Origin: Triglochin maritima
Taxonomy: Eukaryota > Streptophyta > Magnoliopsida > Alismatales > Juncaginaceae
Assembly (NCBI GenBank): GCA_963682175.1
Contig: OY821771.1
Location: 29,842,201 to 29,906,200, forward strand
Direction of reading: 5' to 3'
DNA length: 64,000 nucleotides
Below are positions 11,263 to 22,861 of this stretch, one piece after another (the first letter of the stretch is position 1; every line of letters starts with the position of its first letter). Under the pieces are notes generated by a model. That model saw only the letters and a list, made by a program, of their open reading frames with translations. It did not search any database and was not told the origin of the DNA. The position numbers and the translations under genes were made by a program.

Positions 11263-12930
11263 TTGGCTGATCATTCGATCAAAGTCCCGTTGGGGGTCAT
11301 TGAAGATGTCCTAATCAAGGTCGGCGATTTCATATTTCCTGTTGACTTCGTCGTCCTTGAGACCGAACCAATTAAGACTACCCACTCTCAGATTCCATTG
11401 ATTTTGGGTAGACCTTTTTTGGCGACATCAAATGCCTTGATCAATTGTCGTACGAGACTCATGAAATTGTCGTTCGGGAATTTGACCGCGACATTCCATG
11501 TGTTCAATATGGCTAGACAGCCGTCATCCTTCGAGGACCCCATGGAAGTCAATCTTATCCGGGACTTGGAAGAAGAATTGGAAGAAGAGTACCCCCTGAT
11601 TCATGAGAATTTAAATGATCACTGCATGGATGACTCCGATCATGAAGAGGACGGGGGTGAGTTGAGCAATGATGTGCATGTTGTTCAGTACATGCGAGCT
11701 CCTCCTATCTTACATCTCGAGCTAGATATCACGCCTCGCCTTGAGGAGCCACCCACACCTGAGCTCAAAGAACTCCCCAAGGAATTGAAACACGTTTTTC
11801 TTGGTCCCAATAGGTCATTTCCGGTGATTATTTCATCGACGTTGGCTGGTGATCAGGAAGAACGCCTGATTCAAGTCCTAAAGGAGCACAAATCAGCCAT
11901 TGGGTGGTCCTTGAGGGACATCAAAGGGATAAGTCCCGACGTTGTGCAACACCACATCTTTATGGAGGATGAGGCACGACCACGTCGCGACCCACAGAGG
12001 CGTTTAAATCCAGCCATGACAGAAGTAGTTAAGAAAGATATCATCAAGTGTTTAGATCATGGCATCATTTTCCCCATTTCGGACAGTACTTGGGTAAGTC
12101 CTGTCCAGGTTGTGCCCAAGAAGTCGGGTATCACTGTTGTCCAGAATGACAACAATGAGCTTGTACCCACACGACTTCAAACTGGGTGGCGAGTTTGTAT
12201 TGACTATAGGAAGTTGGACGCGGTTACGCGTAAGGACCACTTCCCTCTACCTTTCATCGACCAGATGTTGGAGAGACTCGCCGGGCATGCCTATTACTGT
12301 TTCCTTGATGGTTATTCGGGGTACAATCAAATCCCAGTCGCCCCCAAAGACCAGGAGAAAACCACGTTCACTTGTCCTTTTGGGACGTTTGACTATAGAC
12401 GGATGCCTTTTGGGCTATGCAATGCACCTGCAACATTCCAACGTTGCATGTTAAGTATCTTTTCCGATATGGTCGAGAACTTCCTTGAGATCTTCATGGA
12501 TGATTTCTCGGTTCATGGCACCTCCTTTGATGAGTGCATGCACCACTTGAGCCTTGTTCTCAAAAGGTGTTCGGAAACGAACTTAGCCCTTAATTGGGAA
12601 AAGTGTCATTTCATGGTCACAAAAGGCATCGTGTTGGGTCACGTGGTATCTTGTGATGGTATCGAGGTGGATAGGGCAAAGATTGAGCTTATTTCTAAGC
12701 TTCCGCCACCCACCTCGGTAAAAGAAATCCGTTCATTCCTTGGACACGCCGGTTTTTACCGGCGATTTATTAAGGATTTCAGCAAGATAGCTCATCCTTT
12801 GACGAGCTTGCTTGCTAAAGGAACCTCCTTTGAGTTCACTCCCGAGTGCATGACTGCATTTGAGTTTCTGAAGCACGAGTTGACCTCCGCTCCTATTATT
12901 AAGGCACCGGTGTGGACTCTACCATTCGAG
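11263..12930 (+). pseudogene. Athila protease tail and reverse transcriptase
   Basis: Continues in the gag frame. The protease tail (ILGRPFLATS at about 11405) is followed by an acidic linker (11560-11680). The reverse transcriptase runs from about 11850: GWSLRDIKGI, DSTWVSPVQVVPKKSG at about 12085-12127, GWRVCIDYRKL at 12185, FLDGYSGYNQI at 12301-12334, and the catalytic FMDD at 12493-12504 (FMDD in place of YVDD is usual in Athila/Tat elements). The thumb (FLGHAGFYRRF) is near 12735. The frame is lost near 12930 where the RNase H active-site region should begin, and a stop follows at 12952. A short deletion between GATG repeats would explain the frameshift (inference). Confidence 0.92.
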
Positions 12931-14660
12931 CTGATGCTTCTGATTACGCGATAGGAGCGGTTTTGGGTCAGAAAGTCGACAAATTGTCTCATGTGATCTA
13001 TTATGCAAGTCGTACTCTCAATGACGCCCAACTCAACTACTCTGTTACTGAGAAAGAGTTCCTCGCGATCATATTTGCGTTGGAAAAAATTCGCCAGTAC
13101 CTCATAGGGTCGCATGTCATCATCTACACTGATCACTCAGCTCTTCGCTATCTTTTGTCTAAAAAGGATGCGAAACCCCATCTCCTGCGTTGGATCTTGT
13201 TGTTACAGGAATTCGACCTCGAAATACGGGACAAGAAGGGATGTGAGAATGTCGTGGCTGATCACCTATCTCGCATCCCCATTGATCTTTCACCGGATCC
13301 ACCGGTGAACGAGTTTTTTCCTGATGAGAACCTTATGGCAATAGCCTCACCTCCCTGGTTCGCTGACATTGTAAACTATTTAGCAACCGGGGAGGTGCTG
13401 GCTCATTGGAGACACAGTGAGACAACGAAGTTCAAGTCGTTAGTCAAGCACTTCTATTGGGATGATCCATACTTATTTAAGTATTGTGCTGATCAAATCA
13501 TAAGGAGGTGCATTCCTGACGACGAGATTCAGAGTGTCTTGGCCTTTTGCCATAAGGAGGCATGTGGTGGGCACTTCGGTGCCAAGAAAACCGCTGCCAA
13601 AGTACTCCAATGCGGTTTTTACTGGCCCACGTTGTTCCAAGACGCTTTTGCATTTTGCAAAGCATGCGATAGGTGCCAACGTGTGGGCCGCATTGGTAGA
13701 CGAGATATGATGCCACTCAATCCTATGTTAGTGGTTAACATCTTTGATGTTTGGGGAATTGACTTCATGGGTCCCTTCCCCGTGTCCCATGGTCAAACTT
13801 ACATCCTGGTGGCGGTCGATTATGTGTCAAAGTGGGTTGAAGCAATCCCCACTCGCACTAACGATCGCAAGGTTGTGATCAAATTTCTTAAAGAACACAT
13901 CATCGCGAGGTTTGGGACACCTCATTGTATCATAAGTGATCGGGGGACACACTTTGTGAACCGATCCCTTGAGGCAGTGTTGAGGAAATACTCCATCACG
14001 CACAAGTTGGCCACACCTTATCATCCTCAAACCTGTGGCCAGGTGGAAATTTCCAACCGTCAACTCAAGCAAATTCTTGAGAAAACGGTTAATGCTTCAA
14101 GGAAAGATTGGTCGGTCAAGCTTAATGATGCATTGTGGGCTTTCCGTACTGCATTTAAAACCAACCTTGGCATGTCCCCCTACCGGCTAGTTTATGGCAA
14201 AGCTTGCCATCTTCCGGTAGAACTTGAGCACCGGGCATTATGGGCAATCAAACATCTTAACATGAGTCTTGATGTTTCCGGTGCCAATCGCAAGTTAGAC
14301 CTCAATGAGTTGGAGGAGTTGAGAAATGAAGCTTATGAGAATGCCAAGATCTGCAAGTCCCGCACTAAAATTTTCCACGATCTCTTGGTGCGGATCAAAA
14401 CCTTCAAGGTGGGACAAAAGGTCTTGTTGTATAATTCTCGCCTCCATTTGTTTCCGGGGAAACTTCGGAGCCGTTGGTCAGGTCCCTTCATTGTTTTAAC
14501 CGTCTCCCCTCATGGGGCGATTGAGATTCAAAATCCTAGGAATGGGGACGTGTTCAAAGTTAATGGATAATGCCTCAAACCATACATGGAAGGGACCACG
14601 GCAGAGGTCGAGGAGGAAGTCGTGCCTTTGCACGAACTCCCCACGGATGTGGTCACTTGA
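12912..14660 (+). pseudogene. Athila RNase H and integrase
   Basis: Open in the +2 shifted frame. RNase H keeps its four acidic positions: [12 protein letters not shown] (about 12930), TEKEFLAI (13050), [10 protein letters not shown] (13125) and VVADHLSRI (13255). The integrase starts with an HHCC zinc site ([11 protein letters not shown] near 13550, CKACDRC at 13658-13678). The DDE core follows: GIDFMGPFP (13757), ISDRGTHF (13933) and QVEISNRQ (14040), with 35 residues between the second Asp and the Glu. The C-terminal [17 protein letters not shown] block is near 14480. A TAA at 14568-14570 interrupts the frame, which then reads on for 29 codons to TGA at 14658-14660. In a live element the integrase inserts the cDNA in the nucleus. 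Confidence 0.92.
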
Positions 14661-15087
14661 GGTGATCCATCCCTCAATTTGTTTGTACATATCCTTGTTT
14701 TGTGCTAAAAAAACCAAAAAATTGGAAGACGTATGTGATATTTGCCCTTTCCCTTGATTAAAAACGCGTTTTCCCCTGCCCTACGCATTATTCCAGCAGT
14801 GTAAAACGTGTTTCTTCTCCAGATCGCGCCTCCACCCAAATATCTTCCCCAGATCCACTGAACGGACCGTTAATTAGCGGTTTGGCACCGCCGTTCAGCG
14901 GTCTGTTATTCTTAGTTTCAATTGTTTCTTCGTCTGGGTGTTTGATTTGGGAGTATTAGTTGTCTTCGTGGTTGGGAGCCGGTGTTGCATCTGGAATCGA
15001 CGTGGGGTGGTCTTCTCTCCGCTAGTTCCGTGTTCGTCTTCGCCGTCGTGTGCCTCGCCGCTAAAGCTCGCCAAGGTAGGTTCAGGT
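14661..15087 (+). other. Spacer between pol and third ORF, with palindrome
   Basis: No gene. At 14863-14903 it carries another pair of the CCG...CGG palindrome theme (GGACCGTTAATTAGCGGT and ACCGCCGTTCAGCGGTC), as in the LTR and leader. A pyrimidine-rich stretch and TTCAG at 15081-15085 precede the ATG of the third ORF and could be a splice acceptor, which is how such downstream ORFs are often expressed (inference). Confidence 0.6.
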
Positions 15088-15981
15088 ATGGTCAGCCATC
15101 ATTTAATTCCAGAACTCAATTTTGCCTCCCTGATTCGTGAATTCGGAGAACCCTTCTACGATCGAATCGTAGCTAAAGGGTGGTACCATTTATTGTATGA
15201 GGGCGATGAATCCATGTACGTAGAGCCTCTCGTACATGAATTCTTTACTAAACTCGAGCGTGACCAGACCGGTCCACTCGAGTTCAGTATCACTCTTAGA
15301 GGGGTGAAACACACTGTGACACCCTAGCTTATCTCCGACGCGACTGGGATCCCCTTGGTTGATGAGCTCGCGCCTACCCACGATATCAATTTTTATCGAT
15401 CTATGCTTGGGTGTGGGCAGCCTGTATCATCACATGGGGGAGTACCGAATGCGCACATTTACTCCAATGTGCACATTGTAGCCAGGTGGGTCTGTAGAAA
15501 TGTGTTGGGCCAAGAGCGGACCTCCACATTTTTTACACCTAGTTTGCGAATCGTGTATAGTCTGATGGACGGTTCACCACACTGCATTTGTCGAACATTG
15601 TTCGACGTTTTAGTGAACGCCAGTCTGAAAGATATACATTGTTTGCCGACTCTGGTTACCAAATTGTGTGGCATGTTGGACACCCCACGATTTGAGCGCA
15701 TGCTGAGGCGCCAAGGCACCGACCTCGAGGTAGCGAAGATGACGTCGTCATTTCGCCATTACCTTCCTGAGGCATGGGTGCCTGACTTTATGGAGGAGGA
15801 TGTTAGAGCCAGTTCCTCAAGCTCGTCTGTGAGCTCAGGAACGCTCTTCAACACCAACATTTCTGAGATGGCGGTCGAGCAGCAGAACGTCATCTTAGCC
15901 AAGCAAAACCGGAAGATCTATAGGAAGTTGTCGGCTCTTGAGAGAGGTGCCTCTTCAGGCACTTCTGGCCGTCGTCATTAG
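15088..15981 (+). pseudogene. Athila third ORF (env-position ORF; plant transposon protein-like)
   Basis: Lies between pol and the 3' LTR, where Athila elements carry the so-called envelope-like ORF. Start chosen at the ATG at 15088 (MVSHHLIPELNF). Residues 1-80 (REFGEPFYDRIVAKGW, VHEFFTKLE, LEFSITLRGVKHTVTP) resemble the putative plant transposon protein domain that recurs in these ORFs. A TAG at 15325 breaks it; the same frame continues with GIPLVDELAPTHD and ends at 15981 with a Ser-rich segment and a predicted helical tail (EQQNVILAKQNRKIYRKLS). I see no signal peptide or membrane segment, so an envelope role is not supported by this copy. Function unknown. Confidence 0.7.
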
Positions 15982-17292
15982 TCCGGTACACCCTATCCAT
16001 GCATTGGCACCATTTTGCCATACATTAGGACAATGCATGGATTAGGTGTGGGGGGGTGTTTTCACGTTTGTACATAGTTTGTGTTTTGATATTTTTTGCT
16101 TTCTTTTGGTTGTACTGCTAGGATCATGTTAGTGTGCCGCATTTAACATTGATATACCTGCTTGCCATGATCCTTGGGTGACTTGTCTTCTTTTGCTTGC
16201 CGAGTGCTTTAAAATTTTCACATTTCTTTCAAAATCTTCATGTGTTTGCGAAAGAAAATGTTTTTGTAGGTTTTGCGTGTGTTTAGCATGTGCAAAACCG
16301 TTGAGAGGCAAAGTAAAAAGAAAGCTCCCAAAATTGTCTTGAACTTAATGCATTAGGATTTCTAGTTTACTGGCTTTAGGTCTCATCGAGTCATTATGAT
16401 GCACCCCGGTTTTCCCTCGGGGGGCGTGTAATCATAGGGTTTCAGTACTCAAACATTTAAAGAAGTCCACCCTGAACCTAGTGAGTCAAATAATTCGTGT
16501 TTGTGAGTATAAGGAAGTTTGTCGTAGTCGAGGGCCCTTAATCTCTTTTTGTGAAACTTAAGTGTAGGGGTTTTGGTTCCCATATAGATAAATAAGTGGT
16601 GTTCTCTCTTCTCGCACGGCTCCTATCACTCGGGAAAGTAGGTCTGAGGGGACTTTGTGCCTGGTGCTTTCGAGTCATCTGACTTGGGATGCGCCGACCG
16701 AACTCCCGTTACACGGGTGGTAGGGATCGCCCTATGTGGAGATTTAGGGGAAGGTGTACGTGATTGTGTAAGTCCTCATAGGCAATGATGCACGAAACCT
16801 GACCCTGGGAGAATCAAACACCAACCAAAAAAATGCTCCAAAGAAAGAAAAAAAAAGAAAAAAAAGAGTCAAATAAGAACCAAAATGGACTCTACACATT
16901 GTATCACATTCAGAAGTTAAGGTTGCCCATGTCTTTCACTTAAGTCCTTGACTAACTCTCACGAATAACTCATTAGGCTAGGTGTGTGGACCGATTACAT
17001 ATATAGAGTCGACCCGTAGTATTACCGCGTCCCATGATCGACAAAATAAGTCCAACGAGTCGTGTAGCTAGATTGATTAATGCATCTTGTTCGGATTTTG
17101 TGGGTGTATCCGCTGAAAACCCTCAGGAGACAACACTCCTCCTCCTTGGCGAGAAGGAGGTTTAACGGCTTGTTGCACGTGCTAAGTGCAACCGTGATTC
17201 CTACGAAAGTAAGTTAGGATTTCTTGTTTTTCGTATGCTTTTCTCTTTCTTTGTTTTGCTCGGGACTAGCAAAAGTTAGGTGTGGGGGTATT
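15982..17292 (+). other. Athila 3' non-coding region with two polypurine tracts
   Basis: No gene in 1.3 kb. The 13-mer TTAGGTGTGGGGG occurs twice: at 16042-16054, just after the third ORF, and at 17276-17288, directly before the 3' LTR, where it is the polypurine tract that primes plus-strand DNA synthesis. Family A (minus strand) has the same arrangement at about 6560 and 5575, so the doubled tract is conserved between families. Confidence 0.8.
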
Positions 17293-18693
17293 TGATTGAC
17301 ATCATTTCATGCTTATATTTGTATCTTATATCCATTATCTTTCACCTAAACAATGCTATGTCACGAGTTTTATGTTTAGTTTTCAGGAATAAATAGGTTT
17401 GAAGAGATGAAGCATAAAAGGACCTAAAAGCTGGGAAAAAGGACTGAATTGTGAGATCTGGGGACCAAGATGCAAGGAAGAAGGACCTGATTGCAAGACA
17501 GAAGGACCTAAGAGCAAAATAGAATACTCCACACCATCATGGGGAGTATTTTACCAATTCGATTCGGGTCGGAGCTCCAACAAGTCAAGTAACCGCATCA
17601 AAGACCAAGACTACCATCTAGGAAAGCCTCATAGAAAGCCCAGACGAATCCGGACCCTGTAGACCGCCAATTGGCGGTCTGGAACCGCTAATTGGCGGTC
17701 CAGGTGGATCCGAATCCGCTTAGCTTTTTCTGGCATGTGTATTAGAGCGTGTTTATGCTATTTATGGTATTTGTCTAGTCCCACATCGGGGTATTGTCCC
17801 GGATTAGCTTTTTCCATGGCTATATATAGAACTCTTCACCTTCCATTGTAATCACTCCATGCTTGTGGCCATTCTCCCTAATTGAAGTGAAAGCCTTGAA
17901 GCAAGAAACTCAATAGGGGAGATGCTACTGGTATTGTGAGTCTTTAATCAATAAAATTTCCTTAGTTTCGTGCTTCTTTTATTGTTGATGCATGTTTTAG
18001 TTTAATTGTCTTTTATTAGATCTAGCTTAGTTATTATGTTTTCTTATCTTAGTGTAATGTGTAGTGTAATGTGTAGTGAGTAAAACCACTCCCCTTTTGG
18101 GGGGTGGAGATGATTATCATATATGCAATTAAGGAAGGAAGGATGTTTATTTTAAAATGTGTTGATTAATATGAATGCATGCTTGCTTGTTAGAATAGAA
18201 CACTTCATTAGATGGGTTTTGCCACAAGTTTTAAGACACCTCCCATGCTTGTTTAGTTTCTTAAATAACCAGCTTGTGTTTATGAATGTTAATCAAAGTA
18301 GGTTAGTGATTTAATTGATGGGTTTTGCCATGATAAATAGACACCTCCCATACATGCAAACACTACCTCCACTTATGCCTATAGGAAGATATTCTTGCCT
18401 CCTTATTGTGTATGTGTAGTCACTCCACACCCTAAGGGGTCTCTCTCTCTTACTGATTTCTCCATAGTATCAAGTTTCTCTAGCTTAGTTGAAGTATTCG
18501 TTTGTTTTGTTTCCTTCGCATTTGCTTCTTCGTGTTAGCGTAGTTTAGATTAGCATAAACAACTTTCTTCCATCTTCTTGTGCCACTTGATTTCTGATAA
18601 ACAAGAGCGAGCTCACCTCCCTGAGGACGACCCGTACTTGCCACCGCTTCATCGCGGCCGTGCACTTGCGGTAGAAATATAAAACGTTCAACA
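17293..18693 (+). repeat. Athila copy 1, 3' LTR
   Basis: 1401 bp, starts TGATTGACATC and ends TTCAACA, followed by the target duplication AAGCA. The 20-bp palindrome is conserved at 17661-17680, while the second palindrome and the TATA box (TATATATAG here) have each taken a substitution. About 40 differences from the 5' LTR by eye. Confidence 0.95.
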
Positions 18694-18850
18694 AAGCAAA
18701 TGCACTTATTACCTGAGTCAACTTGCAGTAGAGGGATTGATTTTTCTCAGAGTCAACCATAGTCAGAACTGGATTGAATGTCACCATGTTGGTGCATGTA
18801 TCCAGTTGAACAAAATCTTCGTCGCCTCCCTGGCAACGACGCCAAAAACT
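18694..18850 (-). other. Athila family A internal remnant with primer site
   Basis: Right-hand flank of the complete Athila insertion. On the minus strand, 18844-18827 reads as a tRNA-Asp-type primer site with two changes from the copy-1 site (the plus strand shows TCCCTGGCAACGACGCCA), six bases inside the LTR that begins at 18851. So this is the 5' end of a minus-strand element whose 3' LTR is at 4375-5572; only non-coding sequence survives between them. Confidence 0.75.
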
Positions 18851-19545
18851 TGATGAGAATTTAATTTATACCGCAAGTGCACGGCGTCAATGAAGACGTG
18901 GCAAGTACGGGTCGAACACAAGGAGGGAGAGATATTATTATTTTTGTGATTTTCGATTAAGGAAAGAAAGAGAGAGAACTAAGGTTGGTTTGAGATATTT
19001 GGAATTTTTAATTTCTAAAGCAAGAACAACAAAAACAAATTAAAAATAAAGCAACGATGGATGAGAGTCCAGCGGGGGGAGGTTTAGATGTCGGGTTTTG
19101 TTTAGAGAAATCTGAAAGTTATAATAAATCACATTAGTTATAAAGCATTACATGATAAATGATTCAACATAAACTCAAGTAATCAAAATATACTAACACG
19201 AAATTAAAATAATAACATCATTCTTCTTCTCATCACCCTAAATCCATCACCCCCGCCCTTTGGAGAGAGTTAGAAACTCATGCATGGAGGGAAGGAGAAG
19301 GGGTCCTAGAGAAACTACAAAAGAAAACTAAAAACAAGAAATAAACCAACATAACTTTATTACTAAAGTATGGAATAAAAACTAAGACCTGTTTCAATAC
19401 ATGATTCGGCCTTATTTATAGCATCAACCGGGGATCCCAATACATACAAGAAAAGTACACGCGTCAATACATCATTGGTAAAAATTTGAGCGCATGGATC
19501 GAATTTTGTGCGGCTAATCCGCTGCATTTTGTACATTGGGTTCGA
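18851..19545 (-). repeat. Athila family A 5' LTR fragment
   Basis: Starts TGATGAGAATTTAATTTATA and follows the LTR at 4375 closely for about 690 bp, up to the GCGGCTAATCCGC block. It breaks at about 19545, where leader sequence of another Athila element takes over. The U3 half is missing. Confidence 0.8.
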
Positions 19546-20401
19546 TCAACTTCAAGTCATAGCAAGTCAAACCAATCTTCTCCTTAATTGAGTCCGAGTC
19601 CTTAGGGGCCAATGTCTAATTGATTTTAATTTAAGGCTTGGGTGACACTTTAGGATTGTGATTTGTGGGGCCCGGAAGGGTGATGAAATCCCCACCGTAT
19701 CTTTTCCTACAGAGTTGCCCATAAGATAGTTTAACTTAAATCTAGCAAAGATAGTCAAACATTAGTCTTTTTAGTGGGAGGCAATTTCAAGGTTGTATGC
19801 AAACTAGATTATATGCTTAAATGCAATCGATAAAAAAACTGCGCACGTACCTTCCCTGCAGCACTCTTCAACAAGAATTAATTTGCAAGAATAATGCAAG
19901 AATAATGCAAACAAAACACTATATGATGCATGCACTAAGTCCTTCTAATTTTGCCAATTTTTAGGTCAGAGTTGAATTATTGTCAATTATGGAATTTTGC
20001 CCTAACACGTGCAGTTCTACAAAAAAGGATATTTCCCAAAACTAGAAATTACGAGGAAAAAGGCAACAAAGGTTACCTACGCACGCACAGTCGGGTTCGC
20101 CGCCCGCTCTCGCAAATTTCCAGATGCTCTACGCGTCCACCCAGAGATGGAGACGATCCCAGAAACGTTTGAAGCCCAGATGCTCCAAACGTGCGGCGAA
20201 TCCGCCGCAGGTTCTTCTTGGTATGCAGCGATTCCGCCGCCCTTCTTGCTCTGAATGTGCCCGGATTTCGCCGCGCACTCTGTTGTCTCCTGAAACGCAA
20301 ACCGAAATAGTTAAATCGCGCATACGATAAACAAGATAGAATTGAAATCACAAAAAATAAACAAAATCTTCGTCGCCTCCCCGGTATCGGCGCCAAAAAC
20401 T
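19546..20401 (-). other. Athila leader fragment with second primer site
   Basis: No gene. 19585-19760 is the reverse complement of the Athila leader (GGGGCC..AAGGGTGATGAAATCCCC corresponds to 8620-8660). The primer site is at 20395-20378 on the minus strand; the plus strand shows TCCCCGGTATCGGCGCCA, differing from the copy-1 site in the middle (GATACC in place of GTTGCC). Adjacent to the LTR at 20402. GC-rich stretches with CGCCG repeats occur at 20080-20280. Confidence 0.7.
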
Positions 20402-21583
20402 TGATGAGAATTAAATTTATACCGCAAGTGCACAGTGTCAATGAAGATGTGGCAGGTACGGGTCCAACACAAGGAGGGAGAGATATTGTTATTTTTGTGA
20501 TTTTCGAATTAAGGAAGAAAGAGAGAGAAATATGTTTGGTTTGAGATTTTTGGTTTTTTTAATTTTCTAAAGCAAGAACAACAAAAGAAAAACTAAAAAG
20601 AAAACAGATATGGATAAGAGTCCAGCGGGTGGAGGTTTAGATGTCGGGTTTTGTTTAGAGAAATCTGAAACTTATAATAAATCACATTAGTTATAAAGCA
20701 TTACATGATAAATGATTCAACATAGACTCAAGTAATCAAAATATACTAGCACGAAATTAAAATAATAACATCATTCTTCTTCTCATCACCCTAAATCCGT
20801 CACCCCCACCCTTTGGAGAGAGTTAGAAACTCATGGATGGAGGGAAGGACAAGGGGTCCTAGAGAAACTACAAAAAGAAAACTAAAAACAAGAAATAAAA
20901 GAACAGAATTTTATTGCTAAAAAGAAGAACAAAAAAAACAAGACTAGGACCCTTCACAACATCGTTTCGGGGCTATTTATAGCCGATACAAGGGACGCAA
21001 GTATAAAATAGGAAAGCACACGCGTCAATACACAACTGGACAAAATCCGGGGCCACGGATCGCAAGGGGTGCGGCGTTTCTGCCGCATTTTGTATGTAAG
21101 GTGCGGCGATTTCACCGCAAATTGTGCTTTGATTGGATCCGGCTTTTCTTGTATGTTTATGGTATGATTTAAATGTCCTTTACGCGTCTGGATTGATTTC
21201 TTTCCTTTCTTTTGAGCTCCGACTTAATTTCTTCATATATTTGGAGATACAAATTGATTTTTGGTACTTTAATTTGCAGTCGGGTTCTCGGCTTTTTGCA
21301 ATTAAGTCCCTGGCTACTTTGGTGCTTAAGTCCTTGGCCTTTTTGTAATTAGGTCTTTGAATGCTTTTATGCTTGGATAGACTTCGATTTGAATCCCGAT
21401 AATCTTGACTTGGTCTTTATGATAGAAATGAGTCTTTTGCACGTGTTTATGCTCGGGATATGGGTAATTTGCATTTAGGTCCCTGTATTCTGTAAATAAG
21501 ACTATACACATACCTTAGTAGCATTTATTGATATAAAGTTAATCTAAATGAACGACATATGATGCAATGTATGCAATGCATCA
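20402..21583 (-). repeat. Athila family A LTR (third copy)
   Basis: 1182 bp with TG...CA ends, closely matching 4375-5572. With the primer site at 20378-20395 on its left it is the 5' LTR of a minus-strand element. It cuts the Tekay RNase H region exactly at 21583/21584. Confidence 0.85.
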
Positions 21584-22861
21584 GTAGTTCTTCTCGTGGA
21601 TCTTCAGCTGCCTCGAAGCGTACGCCACCAACTTCCCGTCTTGCATCAGAACACAACCCAAGCCAACCCGTGACGCATCGTTGTGAATCACATAGCCTCC
21701 GCTGCCACTCGGTAGCGTCAGAATCTGCGCTGTCGTCAGTCACCTCTTCAGCTCCTAGAAACCGTCCTTGCACTTCTGGGACCAAACGAACATCACACCC
21801 TTCTGCGTCAACACCGTCAGCGGCGAAGCAAGTCTGGAAAAGTCCTGAATGAAACGTCTGCAATACCCAGCTAGTCCCACGAAGCTCCTGATCTCAGTCA
21901 CGCTCGTTGGGGCTCCCACTGAGTCACATCCTCAACCTTCGCCGGATCCACTGAAATCCCATCTGCTGACACAATATGCCCCAGAAATGCCACCTGATCC
22001 AACCAAATCTCGCACTTCGTGTACTTGGCATATAGCTCCTGATCTCTCAAAATGCCAAGCACAATCCTCAGGTGCTCCCGATGCTGCTCCCTGTCAGGCG
22101 AGTACACCAAGATGTCATCCACAAACACCACCACAAATCTGTCGATGTACGGCTGAAAGGTCCTATTCATCAAGTCCATGAATGTTGCAGGTGCATTCGT
22201 CAATCCAAACGGCATCACCAAGAACTCGTAGTGCCCGTACCGTGTCCTGAAGGCTGTCTTCTGAACATCAGCCTCTCCGATATGCAACTGGTGATAACCT
22301 GAACATAGATCAATCTGCGAGAACACTCTCACCGTATGCAACTGATCAAACAGATAATCAATCCTTGGCAAAGGGTATCGGTTCCTGACGGTAGCCTTAT
22401 TCAGCATCCTGTATTCGATGCACATCCGCAACGACCCATCCTTCTTCTTCACAAAAAACACAGGCGCTCCCCATGGTGAGACACTCGGTCGGATAAACCC
22501 AGAGTCCATCAACTCCTGTAACTGCTTCTTCAGCTCTGTCAACTCAGCAGGCGCCATCCGATACAGATCCTTCGACTGAGATGTCACGCCAGCCACCAAC
22601 TCAATGCCGAACTCGATCTCTCGGTGCTGCGGCAAACGAGGAATTTCTGCAGCAAACACCTCAGGGAACTCTCGTACAACCTCTATATCCTCCAGCCTCC
22701 TCATCTCAGGATCAGGAACAACTAAGGTTGCCACAAACGCTCTGCAACCCTGACCCAACAACCTTTGTGCCTTAACCGCTGACAGAATCAGACGACCCCT
22801 CTACTCCTCGTCCCTCTGATCAACACATCAGGCACGTCCTTCCTCGGAATAAGGATCTTCT
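21584..22861 (-). pseudogene. Tekay/Del-type Gypsy pol: reverse transcriptase and start of RNase H
   Basis: The main open part (22761-21898) is a chromovirus-type reverse transcriptase: [12 protein letters not shown], then [83 protein letters not shown] and the catalytic [10 protein letters not shown] at about 22125. After a stop at 21898 the connection domain and RNase H start ([26 protein letters not shown]) are readable with further stops until 21584, where the Athila family A LTR cuts it. The rest of RNase H, integrase, chromodomain and 3' LTR are absent. Tekay assignment rests on this RT and the long LTR with a tRNA-Met primer site. Confidence 0.9.

Larger units (their letters stand above)
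6611..18693 (+). mobile_element. Complete Athila-type Ty3/Gypsy retrotransposon (copy 1)
   Basis: 12,083 bp bounded by two LTRs of 1400 and 1401 bp and flanked by the perfect 5-bp target duplication AAGCA (6606-6610 and 18694-18698). The order is 5' LTR, tRNA-Asp-type primer site, gag, protease, RT, RNase H, integrase, third ORF, two polypurine tracts, 3' LTR, which is the Athila plan. By eye the LTRs differ at about 40 sites (roughly 3%), so the insertion is fairly recent. The coding region is in one frame but interrupted by stops at 10717, 11260 and 14568, a frameshift near 12930, and a stop at 15325 in the third ORF. It sits inside the non-coding part of Athila family A. A second copy of the same family starts at 60881. 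Confidence 0.96.

Noticed and set aside
13473..14072. Several minus-strand frames of 68-81 codons
   Set aside because: Shadows of the Athila integrase on the plus strand.
15088..15981. Retroviral-type envelope gene
   Set aside because: Position fits an env-like ORF, but there is no signal peptide, transmembrane segment or cleavage site visible, and the sequence resembles a plant transposon protein domain.
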